From Stanieria sp. NIES-3757 (GTDB taxonomy: Bacteria; Cyanobacteriota; Cyanobacteriia; Cyanobacteriales; Xenococcaceae), in NCBI GenBank assembly GCA_002355455.1, contig AP017375.1, positions 1,674,001-1,738,000 on the forward strand: a stretch of 64,000 nucleotides of DNA, written 5' to 3'. Below the pieces are notes generated by a model. It worked only from the letters and a program-made list of their open reading frames with translations. It did no database searches and was not told the origin of the DNA. Positions 54,920 to 62,702 of the stretch are shown in pieces; position 1 is the stretch's first letter; each line of letters begins with the position of its first letter. Position numbers and translations under genes: made by a program.

Positions 54920-55720
54920 ATGAACATGAACTATATTAATAGACAAGCTCAACAAGCAGAGTTAAGTTTATTATTAACCCAATTAAATCAACAATTGATT
55001 TCATATCAGGTAGTTGATTGTTACGGTAAAATTTTTGCTACGATTAAAGATTTTTACTATGATAGTCAAAAAAGAATTAATCTATTAATTAATTTATTAA
55101 CAGCCAAGTCGGAATCAGAATTAAGAAAAATAAATTTTGAATTAATTCAAGAAGTTAATGTACCTCATAAACAAATAGTAGTTAATTTAAATTCAAAACA
55201 AGTTGAACAACTACCTCTTTATCAGCCTGTACCTCAATCTCAACAATTACAAAAGACAGCAATAAATCATCACGAATATGAATTTGAACGCACAATTCCT
55301 TTATTAGAAGAAAGAATAATTGTCAATCGTCGTCAAAACAAAGCTGGTGAAATTGTTGTTCGTAAGCAGATTGAAACGCGGATCGTAGAAGTTCCCTTAC
55401 GTCGAGAAATTTTAATTATTGAACAAGTCGAACCAGAAAATAAATTACTCGCGACAATTGATTTAGAAAAAGAAACAATTAATCAATCAAACTATAATCA
55501 CACAGGAGTAAACGCAACTGAATATTTAGTTAAAGGCGAGTTTGAATCTCTAGAAGTAGCCAATCAAATTCTGCACAAGATTAGTCAATTACCTTCTAGC
55601 GATCAGCCCGAAGGGCTGGCACTGCGTGATCGCCGAAAAGTCAGAATCGAAATAGTCGTCGAGAGTCCACAGCAACAAGCACTCTATCAACAAGTATTGT
55701 CTAATTATCCAACTATTTGA
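54920..55720 (+). CDS. PRC-like/DUF2382 protein with an in-frame palindromic insertion
   Basis: 266 residues from ATG 54920; a TTG start at 54875 is less likely. The N-terminal part is a weak PRC-type unit (QLISYQVVDCYGKIFATIKD). The centre is a DUF2382 domain (YEFERTIPLLEERIIVNRRQ, KAGEIVVRKQIETRIVEVPL, RREILIIEQVEPENK). The C-terminal segment (YLVKGEFESLEVANQILHKI) is a different small domain. Residues about 227-238 (SDQPEGLALRDR) are encoded by the palindromic element at 55599-55633. The gene pairs with the tandem PRC gene upstream. Confidence 0.8.
   Translation: MNMNYINRQAQQAELSLLLTQLNQQLISYQVVDCYGKIFATIKDFYYDSQKRINLLINLLTAKSESELRKINFELIQEVNVPHKQIVVNLNSKQVEQLPLYQPVPQSQQLQKTAINHHEYEFERTIPLLEERIIVNRRQNKAGEIVVRKQIETRIVEVPLRREILIIEQVEPENKLLATIDLEKETINQSNYNHTGVNATEYLVKGEFESLEVANQILHKISQLPSSDQPEGLALRDRRKVRIEIVVESPQQQALYQQVLSNYPTI
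55599..55633. repeat. Palindromic element inside the DUF2382 gene
   Basis: 35 bases with outer inverted repeat GCGATCA (55599-55605) and TGATCGC (55627-55633), and an inner hairpin AGCCC (55605-55609) with GGGCT (55613-55617). GC content is far above its surroundings. It keeps the host reading frame open. It has the same build as the element at 9121-9182. Confidence 0.7.
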
Positions 55721-55738
55721 ACGGATTAACCTTAGATA

Positions 55739-55774
55739 GCGAGTAAACTGAAAATTAATCAAATAATTACTCGC
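55739..55774. terminator. Possible stem-loop between convergent genes
   Basis: GCGAGTAA (55739-55746) pairs perfectly with TTACTCGC (55767-55774) across a 20-base AT-rich loop. It lies between the convergent DUF2382 and receiver-HlyD genes. The large loop and lack of a clean T-run make terminator function uncertain. Confidence 0.35.
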
Positions 55775-55785
55775 CATAATGGCAA

Positions 55786-57996
55786 CTATCGAACTTGTTT
55801 GAATTTGTCTAAACCAACAAAAAATTGTTCTGTAAACAAGCTCAACACAGTTCGATTTTCATTAATTTTGATATTTGCACTAATAGACATACCTGATTGT
55901 AGGGGAATATTTTTACCTTTAATGGTGAAATCTTGCCTTTCTAGTTCAATTTTGGCAGGAAAGCGGAAATAATCGTAGGTTTGATCCGGTTCTAAGGCAT
56001 CCGAGCCGATGGAACTAACGGTGCCTTTGACATCTCCGAATTCACTAAAAGGAAAAGTATCAATTCTAACATCCGTAACCATTCCTTTCTGAACAAAACC
56101 AATATCATTAGTAGTAATAAACACTTCTCCAATAAGCTGGTCGTCAGGTACTATTTTTAAAATTGGCTCTGCATTTTGTCCTGCTGGTGGCACGTAACCA
56201 GGATAAGCCTTGAGATCGAAAACTGTACCCCCTACAGGAGCATACAAGGCTTGATATTTTAGAGTTTGTTCAGTACCACTAATTTGACTATTTAGTTCAG
56301 AAATACGTTTGTCATTTTCAACAATGCTTTTATTCAACTGAGTGTCAATTTCAGCAATCCGCTGATTATTTGCTGCCATTTTGTCCCTAATTTCTCGTTC
56401 CGACAAAGAAGTAGTGTTGAGTAATTGCTCTCTAGCTTGAGTGATGTCGAGACGTAATCTTTGTTCTTCTTCTTGTAATCTTTCGATATCTGCCAGAGCA
56501 GTTTGAATTTCTTGTTCTTGACGATTGCGTTCAATTGTCCCAGTAGCTCTTTGTTCGATTAGAGATTTATAACGATCATTCACTTTTTGTCGCTGGGTTT
56601 CGACCTGAAATTGGGATAAAGCACCTTCTTTAGATAACGGTTCAACAGATTGAAGAATTTTTCGTTCAATTTTTAAACTTTCCTCTGCTTGAGAGATCGC
56701 ATCTTGATTGCGCTGTTTAATTTCGGCTAGAACTTGTCTAGCTGTAGCTAATTTGGCACGAGCATCAGTAAGTTGTACCTGATTTTGATTGAGTTGTTTT
56801 TCTAGTTGTTCTGCTTCTAATCTAGCTGCTGCGGTACGAGATTGAAGCTCGGTTTGTGCTGCATTAAAACGAGCTAATTGTTCTGCCGATAGATTGTCAC
56901 TACCTGCACCAAGCTGAGAAAGAAATAGTTGATTTTCTGCGAGTAATTCTCCTCGATTGCGCGCCAAAAAAGCAATTTCTCGCGGAATATTCAAAGATGC
57001 GATCGTATTTTCAACGGTGTTTCCTGTTACCTCCCCATTCATCAAAGCCCGATAGAATTTATTTTCTTGTAACAAAGACTGACGAATATTTTTTTCTGAT
57101 TCTAGTTGGGCTTGAGAAGTAGTTTCATCTAAAGTAAGTAATAGATCGCCTTTTTTAACCTTTTGTCCCTCTTCAACTTCAACTTCTTCAACTACACCAT
57201 TAGTAGGAACTTGTATTTCCTGTACTTTCCCAATTGGTTTAAGTTGTCCTCGAGCAGGTACGACTTGCTCAATTTTAGCCACAGATGCCCAAATTACAGC
57301 AAAGGTCGTTACGCCAATGATAGACCAAATAATAGCTCGCGACCAGCGAGGAGATTGACGTAGCACAACCGTTTCCTCGAATTTACGGTCAGCCAAACCC
57401 GAACTATTTTTAATGGCTAAAGCTGAAGGAGAACGATTTTCTCGAGGCAGAGTAGCCACCAGTTTACCATTGCCATTTACTGCTGATTGAGACTTTACCT
57501 CTGATGCAGCAGCAGAAGCTGAATCCGAAAAGCTTTTTGGTGTTAATGGTAAGATTTTCTGAAAAGCTCCAGGGCCAATTTGAGCATAACCACGGTATAC
57601 CGATCTAATTGCTTCTGTAAGTTCTTTGGCAGGAGTTCCTTTAAGTAAATAACCCATTGCTCCCGCACCTAAAGAACGAGCTACATATTCCTGATTATCA
57701 TAAGTACTCAACACCAAAACTTTAATATGAGGAAACTGTTCGCAGATTACTTGAGTAGCACCCATACCATCAAGTCCTGGCATTTCCATGTCCATTAAGA
57801 CGATATTAGGTTGGAGACTTTCTACTTGTTTAATGGCATCTTCTCCATCCTCTGCTGTTCCTACTACGTCCAAGTCTTCTTCTGTATTAATTAGGGCTTT
57901 GAGTCCCTCTCTAATCATTTTTTGATCGTCTACAATCAGGATACGAATCCTGTCTATTTGATGGCTGTCTTGAGTCTGATTGCCAGATGAATTCAT
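55786..57996 (-). CDS. Response-regulator receiver fused to HlyD-type membrane fusion protein
   Basis: 736 residues. Residues 1-150 are a NarL-type receiver: Asp23/Asp24 (ILIVDDQKMIREGLKAL), phospho-acceptor Asp69 (IVLMDMEMPGLDGMGA), Thr98 and Lys119 (YLLKGTPAKELTEAIRSVYR). Where NarL proteins carry a LuxR helix-turn-helix there is instead a Ser/Ala-rich linker, one membrane span (about 220-240, AIIWSIIGVTTFAVIWASVA), and an HlyD adaptor: barrel segment GVVEEVEVEEGQKVKKGDLL, a long coiled-coil hairpin (about 370-590) and YAPVGGTVFDLKAYPGYVPP. The HlyD part should bridge an inner-membrane ABC exporter to an outer-membrane channel; the receiver would face the cytosol. No ABC exporter gene is adjacent. 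Confidence 0.9.
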   Translation of the reverse strand: MNSSGNQTQDSHQIDRIRILIVDDQKMIREGLKALINTEEDLDVVGTAEDGEDAIKQVESLQPNIVLMDMEMPGLDGMGATQVICEQFPHIKVLVLSTYDNQEYVARSLGAGAMGYLLKGTPAKELTEAIRSVYRGYAQIGPGAFQKILPLTPKSFSDSASAAASEVKSQSAVNGNGKLVATLPRENRSPSALAIKNSSGLADRKFEETVVLRQSPRWSRAIIWSIIGVTTFAVIWASVAKIEQVVPARGQLKPIGKVQEIQVPTNGVVEEVEVEEGQKVKKGDLLLTLDETTSQAQLESEKNIRQSLLQENKFYRALMNGEVTGNTVENTIASLNIPREIAFLARNRGELLAENQLFLSQLGAGSDNLSAEQLARFNAAQTELQSRTAAARLEAEQLEKQLNQNQVQLTDARAKLATARQVLAEIKQRNQDAISQAEESLKIERKILQSVEPLSKEGALSQFQVETQRQKVNDRYKSLIEQRATGTIERNRQEQEIQTALADIERLQEEEQRLRLDITQAREQLLNTTSLSEREIRDKMAANNQRIAEIDTQLNKSIVENDKRISELNSQISGTEQTLKYQALYAPVGGTVFDLKAYPGYVPPAGQNAEPILKIVPDDQLIGEVFITTNDIGFVQKGMVTDVRIDTFPFSEFGDVKGTVSSIGSDALEPDQTYDYFRFPAKIELERQDFTIKGKNIPLQSGMSISANIKINENRTVLSLFTEQFFVGLDKFKQVR

Positions 57997-58182
57997 CTTT
58001 AGTTATTGGTAATTGTCTAAAATAAGGAGTTCTGAGAATTATTAAGGACATTAATTTTTGCCCCATCAAGTGGTTCAAACCTTGATGTACCGATGACTGT
58101 ATTACACAGAACTCGACTATCAACTTATGCGATCCTTTATAACTAATATTTTATTGATTAGACATCAGTAATATATTGAGAT

Positions 58183-59109
58183 TTAATTGCCAACTTGAGC
58201 CACAATTGTGCGATGACGAGGGCTATTAGGAACAATCTTCGGCGCATTAAAACCTTCATTAACTAGAGTTTGAGAAATATCTAAACTAAAATATTGATCC
58301 AAATAAGGTTCAGTACTTTTCAGTAAAGTAAGCACATAGGGAGGCATTTTTTTATACACTTCTGCTTGAGGATTCATATCCATGATGGTCAGATATCCTC
58401 CTGGGCGAAGTAGACGACGAGCTTCGGCGATAATTGCTTGGGCTGCTGTTTGGGGAAGTTCGTGGAACAATAAACAAGCGGAAACTAAATCAAAGGAAGC
58501 CTCAGTTAAACCAGTCGCTTCCGCAGCAGCGTGTAACCATTTAATCTCTTTATTTTGCTGTTTTTGGCAACGATACTGAGCAACAGCCAAAAAATAGGGT
58601 GATAAATCAACTCCAGTTAATTGAGCTTGAGGGTAAATCTCTTGAAGAGCCATCGTACTCATTCCTACGCTGCAACCAATGTCGAGAATATCTTGAGGTT
58701 GAATTGAGAGTTGCTTTTGAATGACTTGATGATAGCTTTGGCGTAATTGAGTATCTCCTTTGGCACTCTTATCTGACCAAATTGTCGAATGAACTGCATA
58801 AGCTGCTGACTCGACTTCCCAAGCTGCTTCCCAACTCAGATTGCCTTGTTCATAAGCATGGAAAGAACGCAAATAATAATCAGGATATTGTAATTGAGGA
58901 TTAGTTATAGCAGCGATTTCAGCATCCCAGTTACGCCGACTCAATTGACGGACGTTTTCTCGCCATGGTACACCAAGAGCTTCGGCTCTATCGATCATCA
59001 TTTTTCTAGCTCGATATTTGGCAAAATTTGCCAAAGGTTTAATCGCTAAGATTCCATTAACTAAGCGTGAAGCTAAACCTAATTGGTTTGTGGTTGAAGT
59101 AGCAGTCAT
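58183..59109 (-). CDS. Class I SAM-dependent methyltransferase
   Basis: 308 residues. The N-terminal 135 residues form a helical cap (FAKYRARKMMIDRAEALGVP, YPDYYLRSFHAYEQGNLSWE). The Rossmann domain has SAM loop ILDIGCSVGMSTMALQEIYP, acidic strand LTGVDLSPYFLAVAQYRCQK, LVSACLLFHELPQTAAQAII and LLRPGGYLTIMDMNPQAEVY. Typical of small-molecule methyltransferases; the substrate is unknown. It is upstream of the receiver-HlyD gene on the same strand, 186 bases away, so the two may share control, but that is not shown. Confidence 0.85.
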   Translation of the reverse strand: MTATSTTNQLGLASRLVNGILAIKPLANFAKYRARKMMIDRAEALGVPWRENVRQLSRRNWDAEIAAITNPQLQYPDYYLRSFHAYEQGNLSWEAAWEVESAAYAVHSTIWSDKSAKGDTQLRQSYHQVIQKQLSIQPQDILDIGCSVGMSTMALQEIYPQAQLTGVDLSPYFLAVAQYRCQKQQNKEIKWLHAAAEATGLTEASFDLVSACLLFHELPQTAAQAIIAEARRLLRPGGYLTIMDMNPQAEVYKKMPPYVLTLLKSTEPYLDQYFSLDISQTLVNEGFNAPKIVPNSPRHRTIVAQVGN

Positions 59110-60118
59110 GAAATTAATAAATGTTAAGTTATTTGAAATTGAAAATTGTTACTATCTCAAAGGTTTTATATCATGTCGGCTGTAGCAGAAAAATCAAAGT
59201 CTGTTAATTGTGTCTAATTGAGTTGTATTTCTTTACGTTTGTTAATTTTGAGCGAGTTTTGGTGTTACTGAAGGGATGAAACAGTTTATTTTGTTATTGA
59301 CAGTCTTTTAATCTTTGTCGCACTTTGTGTCCGAGTATATCGCTAGATAATATTATTAATATTAACAAGAAAGTTTTTCGCCATTTTAATTAAAGAAATA
59401 TTAGCCCAATTAACCGCTATATCTTAATCTTATAATTTTGAATGATAGTTTAAGTTTTGCTTTAAATTAAATAATTATAAATTTATCATTTTAAATTTAA
59501 TTAAATAATTCAAGATAAGCTTAGAAATAATGCAACAAAATTGTATCAAATTAGCTAAGATTCTATAAATATCCCCTCATTTACTAAAAAGATTGCAATA
59601 ATATTAATCGCGACTAGATTATTTATTGGATTGAGTCGAAGGTACTCCGCCTTTCAACAGCAAAGCTTGCTGTGACTGGCTTTACCCAGTTAATCTCAAT
59701 CTGGAGAAGTGGAAGTGCGCCAGTAAAGAGCATAAACCGCAGTTTGATGATCCTGAGGTAAATATCTTTATTGGCGTTTTATTTTGAGTATATTTTTAAC
59801 ATGATATAAGCTTTGAAAAACTTTTTTTATTAATCACAAAAACACTCAGGACACATCTCGTAAACGAGAATCCCGATACGCAAGGGGAGGACGCGATGTC
59901 GCCAACTGCGGGCCACATTACAGCCGTCCGTGCTGTGGCGTGAAATAAATTCACGTCGATGGCAAGGCATTGCCCCTACTCATAATTCCTCTGTGGCAAA
60001 CATTCTTTAATTTTGTATTAGAAACTCCATCGCTTTCTCAAAAATTCAAAAATTTATTTTGATTATCAATTAACCTACATTTCAGAATTGTCTGGTCATT
60101 GTTTCTCAAAAATTCAAG
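59110..60118. other. One-kilobase intergenic region with structured GC-rich islands
   Basis: No protein gene is visible. The first 530 bases are very AT-rich. Around 59640-59760 lies a GC-richer segment with two adjacent hairpins (ACAGCAA 59657-59663 with TTGCTGT 59667-59673; ACTGG 59675-59679 with CCAGT 59686-59690). A second island at 59856-59974 is a cluster of small palindromes. The first island may be a structured RNA or a decayed repeat element; it matches no RNA family I know. Confidence 0.5.
59856..59974. repeat. Cluster of small palindromes
   Basis: Three hairpins in a row: TCTCGT/ACGAGA (59856-59861 with 59864-59869), CGTGAA/TTCACG (59939-59944 with 59950-59955), and GGCAA/TTGCC (59961-59965 with 59970-59974), separated by GC-rich DNA. 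GGCAAGGCATTGCCCCTAC resembles repeat cores common in cyanobacterial spacers. Confidence 0.6.
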
Positions 60119-61909
60119 TTATTTATTAGTTGCTTTGTGATTAAAATAAACCTCCATTACCTGACGTACCATTGGTCCTGCGATTGAACCACCGCCACCG
60201 CCAGAATGTTCGGCAAATGCTACCACTACAATTTCGGGTTGATCAAAAGGTGCATAAGCACCAAACCAAGCATGAGATTTACCAGGAGGAGCTTCGGCTG
60301 TACCGCTTTTTCCAGCAGCAGAGGGTATTTCTGGAACATTTAATCTTGTACCTGTACCACTAGTGACCACACCTCTTAAACCATTGCGAAGAGTTGAAAG
60401 AGTACTAGGTTTCAGGTTTAAATTGACTCTTTCTGCTTGTTTAGTCTGATTGTCTGTTTCTAATAGATGGGGTTTAACTCGATAGCCATTATTAGCGATC
60501 GCAGAAAACATTACTGCTACTTGTACAGGTGTAGCAAGGGTAAAACCTTGACCGATAGACATATTAACTGTATCGCCTACTGTCCAACCCCAGTCATTAA
60601 AGTTGAGACGTTTCCAAGCATCATCAGCAATCAAACCTGAAGTTTCGCCTTGAAGTTCTATTCCTGTTTTTTGACCATAACCATAGTTTCTCGCCCATTT
60701 AATGAGGGTTTCTCCGCCTACTCCACGGCCAATTTGAGCGTGAAAAGTATTACTACTCCAACTTAACGCACCAACATAACCCATCGGCCCAAAACCAGCA
60801 TGATTCCATTCTCGAAAATAAGTTCCGCCTATATTAATACCGCCATAAGTACCTAAAACCGTATGAGGAGGGAATTTACCCGATTCCATACCTGCGGTGT
60901 CGGTAACAACTTTAAAAGTAGAAGCAGGGGGAAAACCACGTAAAGCCATATTTAAAAAAGGATTTCCTTGTGACTGTAATTGTTGCCAAATCTCAGGAGT
61001 AATTCGAGTCGAAAACACATTAGGATCGAAACTAGGGTAACTAGCGATCGCAAGAACTGCCCCATTGTTGGGATTAAGGGCGATGATGGCACCTTTTTGT
61101 TGTCCCAAAGCTGCTTCGGCTGCTTTTTGTAGTTCTAGATCAATAGTTAAAGTCAAATCCTTACCCGATTTAGGCGGTTTTTCACCCAAAAATCGCAAAA
61201 CTTTACCACTGCCATCTACTTCTAGCTTTAAACCTCCCCATGCTCCTCTTAACTTTGATTCAAAAGACTCTTCTACCCCCATTTTGCCAATTACATCACC
61301 AAGACGATAACCATCTTTTTTCTTGGCGTTGAGTTCTTCTTGATTAATTTCTCCTGTATAACCAAGAACATGGGCTGCTGTTTTCCCATTAGGATAGTAT
61401 CTAACGCGATCGATATCTACTTCTACCCATTTGAGTTGGGGGCGATATTCTTCAATTGCTGTAATTTGGGTAGGAGTTAGACTACGAGCGATGGGAATAA
61501 GGCTAGGATAATTAAAACCTGCTTGTTCAACTTTTTGCTGAATCTCTTCTGGGGGTACATTCAGAATTTGGGCTAAAATTTGCTTGATTTGGTTCCAATT
61601 AGCTTGTTTTTGAGCTTTAGGCCAGACATAAGCAGCATGAGACAAACGAGTAGTTGCTAAAACTTTACCTTTGCGATCAAAAATATTAGCTCTAACTGGT
61701 GGTTTCGGAACGAGACGAATTCGATTATCTTCTGCTTTGGCTTTATTAATATCTCCTTGTTCTAATTGCAAATAAGCTAAACGCCAGACGATTCCTCCAA
61801 ACAAAAACGCTGTGATCGAGATAGTAATCACAATAGATTGAAATTGTCGCCCAACAGTACGCACATTTTCTTGACGTTTAGTTTTAAATAAAGAACTAAG
61901 AGTGGTCAT
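60119..61909 (-). CDS. mrdA: Penicillin-binding protein 2 (peptidoglycan transpeptidase)
   Basis: 596 residues. One N-terminal membrane anchor (about 26-48, SIVITISITAFLFGGIVWRL), a pedestal domain (RANIFDRKGKVLATTRLSHA), and a transpeptidase domain with active-site Ser330-x-x-Lys333 (PPASTFKVVTDTAGM), second motif SSNTFHAQIGRGVGG, and Lys533-Ser-Gly (AAGKSGTAEAPPGKSHAW, in place of KTG). It cross-links wall peptides during lateral elongation with RodA in other bacteria. No rodA, mreB or mreC gene is nearby. Length and motif order match PBP2, not PBP3. Confidence 0.93.
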   Translation of the reverse strand: MTTLSSLFKTKRQENVRTVGRQFQSIVITISITAFLFGGIVWRLAYLQLEQGDINKAKAEDNRIRLVPKPPVRANIFDRKGKVLATTRLSHAAYVWPKAQKQANWNQIKQILAQILNVPPEEIQQKVEQAGFNYPSLIPIARSLTPTQITAIEEYRPQLKWVEVDIDRVRYYPNGKTAAHVLGYTGEINQEELNAKKKDGYRLGDVIGKMGVEESFESKLRGAWGGLKLEVDGSGKVLRFLGEKPPKSGKDLTLTIDLELQKAAEAALGQQKGAIIALNPNNGAVLAIASYPSFDPNVFSTRITPEIWQQLQSQGNPFLNMALRGFPPASTFKVVTDTAGMESGKFPPHTVLGTYGGINIGGTYFREWNHAGFGPMGYVGALSWSSNTFHAQIGRGVGGETLIKWARNYGYGQKTGIELQGETSGLIADDAWKRLNFNDWGWTVGDTVNMSIGQGFTLATPVQVAVMFSAIANNGYRVKPHLLETDNQTKQAERVNLNLKPSTLSTLRNGLRGVVTSGTGTRLNVPEIPSAAGKSGTAEAPPGKSHAWFGAYAPFDQPEIVVVAFAEHSGGGGGSIAGPMVRQVMEVYFNHKATNK

Positions 61910-62257
61910 AAAAATAAGAATTCACAAATAAAGAAAAAATAGGGTTACTGTATTCAGATCACTTACAACTCTATAATTCCCATTATTGGGTTAAATGCTG
62001 ACAGAGTCGATCAACTCTATATTTAGATTTACGAAAAATATGCACGCGATCCTAATTTAGCTGGCTAACAAATTTTTTCCAGTAAAGTAATTTTGCTTAA
62101 TAAGCCAACTGCATCTCCAAAAGTCACGATATCCAATTTTACTGAAGATTTTTTTAAGCTGCTTCAAAATGATTCAAGCTAATCTTATGAATAGTAAGGA
62201 AAAAGAAGTAATTTTCAAAGCTTTATTGGGCATCTCTCACGACAGTTAGCTTTGCTC

Positions 62258-62283
62258 AAAAAAAGGTGCGTCATTAACGCACC
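62258..62283 (-). terminator. Rho-independent-type terminator, minus orientation
   Basis: GGTGCGT (62265-62271) pairs with ACGCACC (62277-62283). Read on the minus strand the stem is followed by seven T residues (62264 down to 62258), a canonical intrinsic terminator. GGTGCGT...ACGCACC is also a common cyanobacterial palindromic repeat core, so it might be only a repeat. Confidence 0.6.
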
Positions 62284-62411
62284 CAACCAATTCGATAGTC
62301 AAACCTCAAAGTATGATAATCTTCACTGATTTTTTACTTTCATAATGTCCATCAGTTACTTTTCTACAAAAAACTTGGACTAACAGATTATCTGAAAAGT
62401 ACAAGTATGTC

Positions 62412-62466
62412 ATGCTGAATAGAGTCCTTCACTTCGTTCGACGGTAAACTCCACGAAATGAAGCAT
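62412..62466. repeat. Cruciform repeat element
   Basis: Inverted repeat CTTCACTTCGT (62427-62437) against ACGAAATGAAG (62453-62463), 10 of 11 pairs, with outer ATGCT/AGCAT ends (from 62412 and to 62466). It resembles dispersed repeat elements built around CACTTCGTTCGACGG in cyanobacterial spacers. Confidence 0.55.
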
Positions 62467-62702
62467 CTCGTTAACTGGGATCAAGCGATAATTTCTAATT
62501 TTGGTTCCCGTTCTCGAAAGATTAGTTCGTCGCTTGTAATATTTTTGACATCAATAATGTTTGTGTGCCTTTACTGCTAAAGTTCAGTTGTCATCGATAA
62601 CTTTAAATTATTAATTATTTCGATATAAAAATTATTTTTTTTGGTATCGTGTACATCTTAAGCTATCGTGGAAATTTTAATCGTTACTATTTACCTTAAA
62701 TT

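Larger units (their letters stand above)
61910..62702. other. Intergenic region with a terminator and a cruciform repeat
   Basis: 793 bases between divergent genes (PBP2 minus, SLC13 plus). It holds a terminator that faces the minus strand at 62258-62283 and an inverted-repeat element at 62412-62466. No protein gene is visible. The minus-strand terminator has no known minus-strand gene upstream of it within about 400 bases, leaving room for a small RNA. Confidence 0.5.

Noticed and set aside
30316-57996. Operon-like partnership of the RTX protein with the receiver-HlyD protein
   Set aside because: Both belong to type I secretion in principle, but they are about 25 kb apart with many unrelated genes between and no ABC ATPase; there is no sequence evidence for a specific link.
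58064-58087. Hairpin CATCAAG/CTTGATG between methyltransferase and receiver-HlyD genes as a terminator
   Set aside because: 7 base pairs with a 10-base loop and only a weak A/T tail; too weak to call.
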